Translations under genes and position numbers: made by a program
Source of the DNA: Streptomyces sp. NBC_01463
Lineage (GTDB): Bacteria; Actinomycetota; Actinomycetes; Streptomycetales; Streptomycetaceae
DNA length: 64,000 nt
Reading direction: 5' to 3'
NCBI GenBank assembly: GCA_036227345.1
Contig: CP109468.1
Span: forward strand, 558,001 to 622,000
Shown: piece after piece, positions 27,173 through 35,170 of the stretch
How the letters are laid out: every line of letters begins with the position of its first letter
Numbering within the stretch: the stretch's first letter is position 1
The notes under the pieces: model-generated
Database searches by the model: none
The model's input: only the letters and a program-made list of their open reading frames with translations
What the model was told of the DNA's origin: nothing

Positions 27173-27190
27173 AGCGGACAGCTGTCCGCT
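27173..27190. promoter_or_regulatory. TetR-type operator, copy 2 (18-bp perfect palindrome)
   Basis: AGCGGACAGCTGTCCGCT, identical to the core of copy 1, with centres 33 bp apart, about three helical turns. Two dimers could therefore bind the same DNA face. It lies 39 bp before the TetR start, so autoregulation is likely. Confidence 0.85.
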
Positions 27191-27229
27191 CAGCAAGACC
27201 GGCTCAGCCGTGTGTCGGAAGGAGGAGGC

Positions 27230-27829
27230 GTGCAGGAGGAGAAGGGCACGCCCCAACGCCCGGACGCGCAAAGGAATCGCGAGCGCATCCTGGACGTCGC
27301 GCTGGCTGAGCTCACCCGGTCCGCGGACGCCCCGGTGAGCGTCATCGCGAAGAAGGCGGGCGTGGGGCAGGGGACGTTCTACCGGAACTTCCCCAACCGC
27401 GAGGCCCTGGTCCTGGAGGTCTACCGCTACGAGATGCAGCAGGTCGCCGACACCGCGGCCCAGTTGCTCAGGACCCGCGCGCCCGACCGGGCCCTGCGGG
27501 AGTGGATGGACCGGCTGGCGCAGTACGCCATGGCCAAGGCCGGACTGGCCGACGCCCTGCGCACCACCGCCAGCAGATACGGCAGCCTGGCCCAGCTGGG
27601 CCACGACCCGGTGACCCGCGGCCTCACCCTCCTGCTGAACGCGAACGAGGAGGCGGGCACGATCCGCCCCGGGGTGACCCCCGACGACTTCGTGCTCGCC
27701 ATCGCCGGACTCTGGCAGCTGGACCCGCACAGCGACTGGCAGCCCAGAGCCCGCTGGCTGCTGGACCTCGTGATGGACGGGCTCCGGGCCGGGGCACCGG
27801 GTGCGGGCGGGCCTTCGCCGCAGCCCTAG
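27230..27829 (+). CDS. TetR-family regulator of the aldehyde oxidoreductase operon
   Basis: About 199 residues. The N-terminal helix-turn-helix spans ERILDVALAEL to VGQGTFYRNFPNREALVLEVY; the C-terminal ligand-binding domain is poorly conserved, with a TetR_C_7-like feel. The GTG at 27230 follows GGAAGGAGG; a further in-frame GTG at 27212 lacks a ribosome site. Two perfect palindromes lie immediately upstream. It probably represses both itself and the divergent oxidoreductase, with an aldehyde or related aromatic as inducer; the ligand is unknown. Confidence 0.85.
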   Translation: MQEEKGTPQRPDAQRNRERILDVALAELTRSADAPVSVIAKKAGVGQGTFYRNFPNREALVLEVYRYEMQQVADTAAQLLRTRAPDRALREWMDRLAQYAMAKAGLADALRTTASRYGSLAQLGHDPVTRGLTLLLNANEEAGTIRPGVTPDDFVLAIAGLWQLDPHSDWQPRARWLLDLVMDGLRAGAPGAGGPSPQP

Positions 27830-27851
27830 GCCTGTTGACCCGCGGGGCCTC

Positions 27852-29102
27852 TCACGAGGCAGCGGATCCGATCACCACCGTGCGCGCCCACGCGGGCGGT
27901 GTGTCCGGGACGTATTCGGCGTCGTCCTCGTCCCATCGCCGCCGGCCGGGCCGGTCGAACAGGCCCACCACGGTCCGGCACGGCGGCGGCGCACTGGGCC
28001 AGGGAGTCTGTCCGTCGGTGAGGGCCACGATGACGTCGGGCCGTGGCTGGGACCTCAGCGCCTTGGCGAAGCCGGCACGCAGATCCGTGCCCCCGCCGCC
28101 CAGCAGCACGATGCCCTCGGCCCGGCAGAGCGGGTGCACCACCCGGGTCGCAGCGTCGCAGGACAGCACGGTGACCAGATCCCGACGGCCGCCCACCGCA
28201 CGGGAGATGGCGGCGACCTCCAGCAGGGCGGTGCCCAGTTCGGTGTCGCTGACCGATCCGGACGTGTCGACGACCACCGAGACCCGCGGCGGCCTGCGCC
28301 TGAGGCTCGGCAGTACGGCTCCGGGCACACCGGCCGAGCGGCGCGACGGCCGGCCGTACGTGTAGTCCTCCCCCGCCCCCGAGCCCGAAACCGCCGAGCG
28401 GAGCGCCGCACCGAGCAACTGCCGCCACGGCTGCGGCGGGTGGAAGGCCTCCTCCGCCCACCGCCGCCACCCCTTCGAGGCGCTCCCCGGCCGGCCGGTG
28501 ATGCCCTGGGCCACCCGGAAGCGCACCGCGTCCCGCTCCTGCTCACTGAGGCCGTGGCCGCCGTCCGGCCCCAGGTCCCACTCCCGCTCCAGCCCGTCGG
28601 CGCCGCTGCCGCAGTCCAGCCAGGCCAGGTCCTGCGTACGCGGGCCGAGTCCGAACTGCCGCAGATAGTCCTCCATCAGCTCGCCCTCGGGGAGGTCCAG
28701 GGTCGCGGGCTCGACGGCTCCCTCGGGCCGGACCAGGCCGTCGCCGTACACGTCGTCGTTGATCTCGCAGTCGGCCGCGATGTTCATCCGCAGCCGCTCG
28801 GCCCGGCCGGTCAGCCCGCGCTCCCGCGCCACCCGGTCGCTGCGCCCGTGGTGGTCGCGCAGCAGGTGCGACACCTCGTGCACCCAGACGCCGGCGAGTT
28901 CCTCCACCGGTGTCCGGTCCACGAAGCCCGGCGCGACGTAGCACCGCCAGTGCCGGTCGACCGCCATCGTCGGGACCTGCCGCGACTCCACGGTGTGCAG
29001 GGCGAACAGCGCCGTCGCCAGGTAGGGCCGGGCCAGGGCCGCCTGCAGCCGGGCGGCGAAGAGCTTGTCGCGGTCCAGCATCCCCGCGCCGCCCGCGGTC
29101 AC
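27852..29102 (-). CDS. Metallopeptidase-like / VWA-domain protein (DUF2201 type)
   Basis: About 416 residues. The N-terminal half has a zinc-metallopeptidase-like HEVSH motif (about 75-79) in WVHEVSHLLRDHHGR. The C-terminal half is a von Willebrand A-like domain with MIDAS motif DTSGSVSD and later LLGGGGTDLRAGF and VALTDGQT. This pairing, next to a MoxR AAA+ ATPase, is a known module thought to act as a chaperone or processing machine. The GTG at 29102 overlaps the MoxR stop; the ATG at 29081 is an alternative start. Target unknown. Confidence 0.85.
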   Translation of the reverse strand: MTAGGAGMLDRDKLFAARLQAALARPYLATALFALHTVESRQVPTMAVDRHWRCYVAPGFVDRTPVEELAGVWVHEVSHLLRDHHGRSDRVARERGLTGRAERLRMNIAADCEINDDVYGDGLVRPEGAVEPATLDLPEGELMEDYLRQFGLGPRTQDLAWLDCGSGADGLEREWDLGPDGGHGLSEQERDAVRFRVAQGITGRPGSASKGWRRWAEEAFHPPQPWRQLLGAALRSAVSGSGAGEDYTYGRPSRRSAGVPGAVLPSLRRRPPRVSVVVDTSGSVSDTELGTALLEVAAISRAVGGRRDLVTVLSCDAATRVVHPLCRAEGIVLLGGGGTDLRAGFAKALRSQPRPDVIVALTDGQTPWPSAPPPCRTVVGLFDRPGRRRWDEDDAEYVPDTPPAWARTVVIGSAAS

Positions 29103-30361
29103 CGGCCGGCCTTGGTGGCGGCCGTGGCACGGGCCGCCGCCTGCTCGGCGCGCCGCGAGAGCAGCACGGCCCCGGAGAGCGCCTCGATCGACGCCGGTAC
29201 GTCCCAGTCCCCCTGCCTGAGCGTGGCGAGTGTCGTGGCGGGGACGACGACCAGGTCCGGCGCCCCGGTCTCCAGCGCCCTGACCAGGAGGGCCCAGGCC
29301 GCGTCCCAGCGGGCCTTCTCCGGGCGTCGCCGGACCGCCGCCACCACGCCGTCGAGCACAGCCTGGCGCAGGTCCCCCCGCTCGGGCAGATCGGCGCCGG
29401 CCGGGTCGGCGAGCAGGTCCTCCGGGTCCGGAAGGTCCATCCGCTCCAGGCTCGCCAGGAGTTCCAGCCCGGGACCGTCCCCCACCGTTCCTCTGACCAG
29501 CAGGGACAGCACGTCGCGTGAGGCGTCGGCGGCGGTCGCGAAGGCGATCAGCCGCAGGGTCATCTCCCAGCTCCGCGGCGAGGGCCAGGCTCCGCCCCTG
29601 CGGGTCTCCCCGCTGGGCAGCCGGTGGACGAGCGCGGGGCGTGCGGAGAGCAGTCCGCACACCGCCCGGCGCGCGAAGCCGACGGCGTCGGCGAGGCGTT
29701 CGGGGGCGAGCCGGGGCAGGGTCGCACGGGGCCAGGTGCCGCCGAGGCCACGGACGACGACCTCGTGGTCGTGGACCCACTGGAGGTGGACGAACCGGTT
29801 GGCCAGCGGCGGGCTCAGCTCCCAGCCGTCGGCCGCCGAGGAGCGCGGGTTGGCGGCGGCCACGATCCTTACCCCCGGCGGAAGTCGGAGCGCGCCGATG
29901 CGCCGCTCCAGGACGAGGCGGAGCAGGGCGGCCTGGACGGCGGGCGGCGCGGTGGAGAGCTCGTCGAGGAACAGCAGTCCGCGGCCGGCCCGCACCAGGC
30001 GCACCGCCCAGTCCGGCGGGGCCATCGGGACACCCTGTTCCGCCGGGTCGTCGCCCACGATGGGCAGCCCCGAGAAGTCGGACGGTTCGTGGACGCTGGC
30101 GATGACCGTGGTCAGCGGGAGGTCCAGGGAGTCCGCGAGCTGGGTGAGGGCGGCGCTCTTGCCGATGCCCGGCTCTCCCCACAGGAGTACGGGCAGGTCG
30201 GCGGCGACGGCCAGGGTCAGGGCCTCCAGCTGGGTGTCGGGGCGCGGTTCGGTGGTGGTGTCGCTCAGGAGGGCCACCAGCTCGCCCGCGACGTCCAGTT
30301 GGGAGGCGGCGGCCCGGTCGTGGGCGGGGCGGGTGGGCGCGGACAGGGTGCGTGTGGGCAT
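29099..30361 (-). CDS. MoxR-family AAA+ ATPase
   Basis: 420 residues. Walker A GEPGIGKS (about 62-69), Walker B LLFLDELS (about 128-135), sensor-1 region IVAAANPRS, and the MoxR lid domain beyond. MoxR ATPases typically work with VWA-domain partners to mature or remodel protein complexes, and the partner is the next gene (4-bp overlap). The ATG at 30361 fixes the length; upstream frame continuation is antisense to nothing recognisable. Confidence 0.9.
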   Translation of the reverse strand: MPTRTLSAPTRPAHDRAAASQLDVAGELVALLSDTTTEPRPDTQLEALTLAVAADLPVLLWGEPGIGKSAALTQLADSLDLPLTTVIASVHEPSDFSGLPIVGDDPAEQGVPMAPPDWAVRLVRAGRGLLFLDELSTAPPAVQAALLRLVLERRIGALRLPPGVRIVAAANPRSSAADGWELSPPLANRFVHLQWVHDHEVVVRGLGGTWPRATLPRLAPERLADAVGFARRAVCGLLSARPALVHRLPSGETRRGGAWPSPRSWEMTLRLIAFATAADASRDVLSLLVRGTVGDGPGLELLASLERMDLPDPEDLLADPAGADLPERGDLRQAVLDGVVAAVRRRPEKARWDAAWALLVRALETGAPDLVVVPATTLATLRQGDWDVPASIEALSGAVLLSRRAEQAAARATAATKAGR

Positions 30362-30429
30362 GGCGATCACCTTGGGGTCTCGGTACGGAAGGGATGCGGC
30401 GTCGATCGCGGGGGACGAAGGCCCTCGGT

Positions 30430-31851
30430 TCAGCGGAAGGTTGCGTGGCGGGGAAGCCGGTACGGGTGCCGGTCCCGGGAGCGCGGGTGTTCCGGGCGGG
30501 CGCTGCCCGGACCGTGTCCCATCAGGTCCGCGCGGAACAGGCCGTAGTCGATCCGCCGCTGGGCGGCGGTCTCCAGTTCGTCCCGCAGGGCTCCGCTGCG
30601 CAGTACGGCGCCGGGGCCCAGCAGCCCTTCGACGACGGCCAGCGCACCGGTGATGTCGCCGTGGTCCAGGCGCTCCCGGACGCCGTCGAGGCATTCCGGG
30701 CGGCGGTGGGCCGCGTCGATGGCCTGGAGACACGGCATCGGCGTGCCCGTCAGGGCGGCCAGGAGTTCCTCGCGCCGGACCTCGGCGGGGTCGTGGTCGA
30801 GGGGCACCAGCACCCCGTCGACCAGGCCGATGCGGTGCCGCGCGCCCCGGCACTCCACCGGGCGCGGCTGCCCGGCACCGTCCGGGACCGGTGACGGCCG
30901 TACCGGTACGTGATCCGGGACGAGCGCCGAGGCGACCAGCGGGTGCAGCCGGCCGGCGTCGACGGCGCCGGTGCGGATGAGCTCCAGGTCGGGCAGGGCC
31001 CAGGTCGCCGCGTCGGGCAGGACCGGTGGCGCGGTGCCGGCTCCCGCCGCGGGCGCCGGCGTGAGGCGCAGGACGGGCGCGCCGGCTCCGTCGTCGTCCG
31101 CGTCGAGGCTCAGGAGCAGGCGGTGGCGGCCCCCGAACCGTACGAGGAAGGTCCCCGCGGTCGCGGACCCGCCCTCGGCGCGCAGGAGCAGGGCGGCCTC
31201 GTCCGCCCAGCGGCCGACGGCGCAGCGCCGGCCCCGCGGCACCATGTCCCGTACGGTACGGTCCGGTTCGGGCTCGCCGCCGTCGGCCGGCCGGTCGGCC
31301 CCGGACCGGCCGCGCAGTTCACCGGTCCTGCGCGCGTCCCAGAGGTGACGGTGCAGGTCGAGGCGGAACCGCCGGCTGGGGTGGGGGTGCGGGTGGCGGC
31401 GGGCGCCGGCCTCGGTACGGGAACCGTCCCACAGCGCGAGGCTGATCCGCTGTCCGGCGTCCGCCCAGGCCGGCGGTGTCCGGACCACGAGGTGCACGGG
31501 TGCGCGGCCACCCGGTTCCTCGGAGTCGTACCGGGCCAGCGCGATCGTCAGCCCCGGGCGCAACAGCCCGTGCGGGGCGATCCTCGGCAGGTGCCAGCGG
31601 AGCAGGTCCGGCACCAGGTGGCGCAGGTCGGTCCGGACCCGGGTGGCGAGTTCGCTGCCGTGGGTGCGTGCCAGGGAGCGTGGCTTCAGGTCGACGTCGA
31701 TGCCCGCGGCGGCGCAGGCCCCGGACCAGTCCCCGGCGTGGCGGCGGGCGGTCGCGGTCTCGATCATGGAGGGCGGCACGGCGAACTCGCGCACGCGCAG
31801 CCAGAAGGACAGGAAGGGATCCCGATTCGCGTTCGCGATGAGCATCAGCAC
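30430..31851 (-). CDS. Conserved hypothetical protein, first gene of the MoxR-VWA operon
   Basis: 473 residues, cytoplasmic by composition, with no catalytic motif recognised. It is rich in Arg, Ala, Gly and Pro, and some mid-regions look unstructured (AGARRHPHPHPSRR; GRSGADRPADGGEPEPDR). It precedes the MoxR gene by 68 bp in the same direction and is probably a dedicated partner or substrate adaptor of that pair. Two adjacent ATGs (31851 and 31845) are possible starts. Confidence 0.7.
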   Translation of the reverse strand: MLMLIANANRDPFLSFWLRVREFAVPPSMIETATARRHAGDWSGACAAAGIDVDLKPRSLARTHGSELATRVRTDLRHLVPDLLRWHLPRIAPHGLLRPGLTIALARYDSEEPGGRAPVHLVVRTPPAWADAGQRISLALWDGSRTEAGARRHPHPHPSRRFRLDLHRHLWDARRTGELRGRSGADRPADGGEPEPDRTVRDMVPRGRRCAVGRWADEAALLLRAEGGSATAGTFLVRFGGRHRLLLSLDADDDGAGAPVLRLTPAPAAGAGTAPPVLPDAATWALPDLELIRTGAVDAGRLHPLVASALVPDHVPVRPSPVPDGAGQPRPVECRGARHRIGLVDGVLVPLDHDPAEVRREELLAALTGTPMPCLQAIDAAHRRPECLDGVRERLDHGDITGALAVVEGLLGPGAVLRSGALRDELETAAQRRIDYGLFRADLMGHGPGSARPEHPRSRDRHPYRLPRHATFR

Positions 31852-31947
31852 TCACCTTGCGCGGACGGGTCCCCCAATCTGAGAGCAGTGTGTGTCGTCA
31901 TCGCGGGCAGCGTAGCGCGCCGCGTCCGTGCCCGCCACGCCTTTTCC

Positions 31948-31976
31948 GCGACACTGCCCGGGCCGGCGCATAGGGT
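31948..31976 (+). promoter_or_regulatory. Candidate leaderless promoter of the phosphotransferase gene
   Basis: GCGACA (31948-31953), 17 bp, TAGGGT (31971-31976), then 6 bases to the ATG at 31983. The spacing fits a leaderless transcript, and no ribosome site is present upstream of the ATG. Confidence 0.4.
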
Positions 31977-31982
31977 GCCGGG

Positions 31983-32915
31983 ATGATCGGGATCCCGGAG
32001 GTGTTCACGCGCGGCACCCTTGCGCGCGAGGGTGCGGCAGGAGCGGCCTGGATCGCCGGACTGCCGCTGCTGGTGGACGAGTTGCTCGAACGCTGGGAGT
32101 GCGTTCCGGACGGCGAGGTCGTGCACGGAGGGGTCGGCGTCATCGTGCCGGTCCGTCGGCGGGGCGCGGCGGACGCGGTGCTGAAGGTGTCCTTCCCGCA
32201 CCCCGGCAACGTCCACGAACCGGATGCGTTCGTCGCGTGGGAGGGGCGCGGAGCGGTCCGGCTGTACGAGCGTGACGACGGGCGTTTCGCGATGCTGCTG
32301 GAGCGTGTGGGGATGTCGGACCTCGGGGAGGTCGCGGACAACGACGAAGTCGTGCGGGTGGCGGGCCGCCTCAGTCACCGGCTGGCCGTACCGGCTCCGC
32401 CGGGGCTGCCCCGGCTGCGGGAGCAGGCCGGGGCCTGGGAGGAGCAACTGCGCACGGATGCCCGGGAGCTGCCCCATCGGCTGTCGCGCCGGGCGGTGGA
32501 CGCCGCCGTGGCCACGGTCCGCGAACTGGGCTCCACCCAGCCGGACGTGATCGTCCACGGCGACCTCCACGCCAGGAACATCCTGCGCGCCGACCGCGAG
32601 CCGTGGCTGGCCGTCGACCCGAAGGGCTACGCGGGCGACCCGGCGTACGACGGCGGCACCCTCCTCAAGACGCGGGCGCTCGCGCTCCGGGGCGCGGGCG
32701 ACCTGCGCACGGCTGCCGGCCGCACGCTGGACATCTTCGCCGAGGCGGCGGAGCTCGACCGTGAGCGCACCCGCCGCTGGGCGCAGCTCCATGCGGTGCA
32801 GGGCGCGTTCTGGGGCCGGCGGCACGGATACCGCAGGGCTCGCAGCGGCCCCGGGCGGGACGGTCTCACCGTCCTCATCGAGTCGCTCGCCGAGGTGCTC
32901 ACGGACCCCGCCTGA
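31983..32915 (+). CDS. Aminoglycoside/hydroxyurea-type phosphotransferase (APH(6)-like)
   Basis: 310-residue kinase of the streptomycin 6-kinase/hydroxyurea kinase family. The catalytic loop is VIVHGDLHARNIL, followed by the metal-binding segment WLAVDPKGYAGDPAYDGGTLL. The N-lobe has VLKVSFPHPGN with the ATP-contacting Lys. Members phosphorylate streptomycin, hydroxyurea or unknown metabolites, so resistance cannot be claimed from sequence. It stands alone, divergent from the MoxR operon. A decayed relative of its C-terminal third lies at 60560-60875. Confidence 0.85.
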   Translation: MIGIPEVFTRGTLAREGAAGAAWIAGLPLLVDELLERWECVPDGEVVHGGVGVIVPVRRRGAADAVLKVSFPHPGNVHEPDAFVAWEGRGAVRLYERDDGRFAMLLERVGMSDLGEVADNDEVVRVAGRLSHRLAVPAPPGLPRLREQAGAWEEQLRTDARELPHRLSRRAVDAAVATVRELGSTQPDVIVHGDLHARNILRADREPWLAVDPKGYAGDPAYDGGTLLKTRALALRGAGDLRTAAGRTLDIFAEAAELDRERTRRWAQLHAVQGAFWGRRHGYRRARSGPGRDGLTVLIESLAEVLTDPA

Positions 32916-32923
32916 ACGCCCGC

Positions 32924-32940
32924 CGGGGGCAAACCCCCCG
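32924..32940. terminator. Short hairpin between convergent genes
   Basis: CGGGGG (32924-32929) pairs with CCCCCG (32935-32940) in the 27-bp gap between the phosphotransferase and the LLM operon, which converge here. Confidence 0.5.
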
Positions 32941-32942
32941 CC

Positions 32943-34070
32943 TCAACGCCTCCGCCACTCCTCGGCCAGCAGCTGGTAGGAGCGCACCCGGTCGGCGTGG
33001 CCGTGCGTGATGGTGGTGATCAGCAACTCGTCGGCGCCCGTGGCCTCCTGGAGGCGTTCGAGCTCGTCGGCGACGCGTCCGGGCGATCCGACGAACTGGG
33101 TGTCGACGCGGTCGGCGACCAGTTCCCGGTCCGCGTCGCTCCACGGAAGGGCGCGGGCCTCCTCCGGGGTGGGGTACGCGATGGCCCCCTCGGCCGTGCG
33201 GATGGAGCGGACCCAGGGGCCGTACCCCGTGGCCAGCTCGCGGGCGGTCGCGTCGTCCTCGGCGACGACGACGTCCGCGGAGACGCTGACGTACGGCTTG
33301 TCGAGCTCGTCGGAGGGCCGGAACGCCGCACGGTAACCCTCGGCCGCCTCCAGCACGGTGGCCGGGCTGACGTGGTAGTTCGCGGCGAAGCGCAGACCGT
33401 TGCGGCCGGCCACGTCCGCGCTCTGTCCGCCGCTGCTGCCCAGGATCCACACCTGGAGGTCGGCGCCCTCGCCGGGGACGGCGTGTGCCTCGATGCCGTC
33501 GTCCGAACGGTACGTGCCGTGCAGCAGCGCGAGGATGTCGTCGATCTGTTCGCCGTAGTCCTGTGCCCGGGCGCCCGGCTGGTGCAGGAGCCGTTGCTGG
33601 AGCGCTGTCCGGGGTGAGCCCAGCAGGTGTTCGAAGGAGAAGCGGGGCGGGATGCGCAGCCCGTTCGGGGTGCGTCCGTCGGTGACCGGGATCGTGGTCG
33701 GCGCGGGCCCGTCCTTGCGCTCCGGCGGACGTCCGCCGGAGCGGCCGAGGCCCAGGTCGAGGCGCCCCGGGTGCAGGGCGTCGATGAGGCCGAACTCCTC
33801 GACCGTGGACAGGGCGGTGCGGTGCCCCAGCTGCACGGCTCCGGAGCCGATCCTGATCGTCGAGGTCGCCGAGGCGGTCAGGGCCAGGACGACGGCGGGC
33901 GAGGTGCCGGCCACGCCGGGGTTGAGGTGGTGCTCGGCGAACCAGTAGCGGGCGTAGCCGAACTCCTCGGTCCGGCGGGCCAGGTCGAGGGTGTTGTGCA
34001 GCGCGTCGCCGGCCGTGGCGCCGGAGGGAACCGGTATGAGGTCGAGGACGCCGAGAGGGATGCGGGACAT
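32943..34070 (-). CDS. LLM-class flavin-dependent oxidoreductase (luciferase-like)
   Basis: 375-residue single-domain luciferase-like protein, similar to the LLM group called MsnO8 in other genomes. It contains YARYWFAEHHLNPGVAGTSPAVVLALTASATSTIRIGSGAV, HPGRLDLGLGRS and QVWILGSSGGQSADVAGRNGLRFAAN, all typical of FMNH2-dependent TIM-barrel monooxygenases. It is the last of four LLM genes in one minus-strand operon, 14 bp after the preceding one. The frame is open upstream, but the ATG at 34070 begins the conserved LGVLDLIPV strand. Confidence 0.85.
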   Translation of the reverse strand: MSRIPLGVLDLIPVPSGATAGDALHNTLDLARRTEEFGYARYWFAEHHLNPGVAGTSPAVVLALTASATSTIRIGSGAVQLGHRTALSTVEEFGLIDALHPGRLDLGLGRSGGRPPERKDGPAPTTIPVTDGRTPNGLRIPPRFSFEHLLGSPRTALQQRLLHQPGARAQDYGEQIDDILALLHGTYRSDDGIEAHAVPGEGADLQVWILGSSGGQSADVAGRNGLRFAANYHVSPATVLEAAEGYRAAFRPSDELDKPYVSVSADVVVAEDDATARELATGYGPWVRSIRTAEGAIAYPTPEEARALPWSDADRELVADRVDTQFVGSPGRVADELERLQEATGADELLITTITHGHADRVRSYQLLAEEWRRR

Positions 34071-34084
34071 GACCGGGGTGCTCC

Positions 34085-35170
34085 TCAGCGGTTGGTCGGG
34101 ACGGGGACGGGCCCGGCGAGCACGGGGGCCCAGTCGAACGGCGGGTCGGGGATCTCGCGTCGCAGGACCGGGGCGACCTCGGACTGGAAGAGCGCGAGGG
34201 AGCCCCGGTGCTGGGCATCCGTCAGTCCGCCGGCGTCCGCGTTCAGGTGCAGGACGGTGTGGCCGAACTGCTCGTGGTAGCGGTGCACCTTCTCGATGAT
34301 CTGCTGGGGGCTGCCGATCAGGGCCGAGCTGCGCTCGACGAAGTCCTCCAGGTTCGGGAACACCGGCTCGGCCCCCAGCCGCTTCTGGAAGGCGAGATAG
34401 CCCTCGAACACCGGCCGGTAGGCGGCGACGGCCTCCTGCGAGGTCCGGGCCACGTGGACGCCGGCCGTTCCGGCACCGACGGCCGCCAGCGCCGGATCGT
34501 GGCCGTAGTGCTCCCACCGCTCCCGGTAGTGCCGGATCAGTTCGGCGTACGGCTCGATCGCGTGGGTGACGTTAGCGGAGAACAGCGGGTCGCCGTAGCG
34601 CGCGGCGAGGTCGACCGACTCCCGGCTGGTGGCGCTGCCGTGCCAGACGCGGACGGGCTGCTGGAGCGGCCGCGGCCACACCTCCGCGTCCGTGAGCTCC
34701 GGCCGGAAGCGCGGCTGCGCGCTCACCTTGTCCTGGCGCCACAGCCGGCGGAACAGTTCGTAGCCCTCGGCGTTGCGGTCCCACTGGTCCTCGGGGGTGA
34801 CGTGGAACAGCTCGCGCTGCGCCGTCCCGTTGCCCTTGCCGATGATGAGGTCGAGGCGGCCGCCGGAGAGATGGTCGAGCGTGGCGTAGTCCTCGTGGGC
34901 ACGCACCGGGTCGAGCAGGCTGAGCGTGGTGACGGCGGTGAACAGCCGGATGCGCGAGGTGAGTGCGGCGATGTGGCTGAGCACGACCGGCGGCGAGGAC
35001 GAGATGAACGGCCGCTCGTGCCGTTCGCCGACGCCGAAGCCGTCGAATCCGAGCTCCTCGGCCAGCAGCGCGTTGTCGATCACCTCCCGGAAGCGTTCGT
35101 TCGTGGACTTCTGGACACCGGTCACCGGGTCCGGAGCGTGGACGATGAGCGTGATGGCCAGGAACTTCAT
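34085..35170 (-). CDS. LLM-class flavin-dependent oxidoreductase
   Basis: 361 residues starting at the conserved first strand MKFLAITLIVH. It has FGVGERHERPFISSSPPVVLSHIAALTSRIRLFTAVTTLSLLDPVRAHEDYATLDHLSGGRLDLIIGKGN, a canonical luciferase-like core. Its ATG overlaps the previous gene's stop by 4 bp. The substrate is unknown; operon context points to an organosulfur compound. Confidence 0.85.
   Translation of the reverse strand: MKFLAITLIVHAPDPVTGVQKSTNERFREVIDNALLAEELGFDGFGVGERHERPFISSSPPVVLSHIAALTSRIRLFTAVTTLSLLDPVRAHEDYATLDHLSGGRLDLIIGKGNGTAQRELFHVTPEDQWDRNAEGYELFRRLWRQDKVSAQPRFRPELTDAEVWPRPLQQPVRVWHGSATSRESVDLAARYGDPLFSANVTHAIEPYAELIRHYRERWEHYGHDPALAAVGAGTAGVHVARTSQEAVAAYRPVFEGYLAFQKRLGAEPVFPNLEDFVERSSALIGSPQQIIEKVHRYHEQFGHTVLHLNADAGGLTDAQHRGSLALFQSEVAPVLRREIPDPPFDWAPVLAGPVPVPTNR

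Noticed and set aside
31983..32915. Calling the APH(6)-like gene a streptomycin resistance gene
   Set aside because: The family also includes hydroxyurea kinases and many proteins of unknown substrate; there is no biosynthetic cluster nearby.
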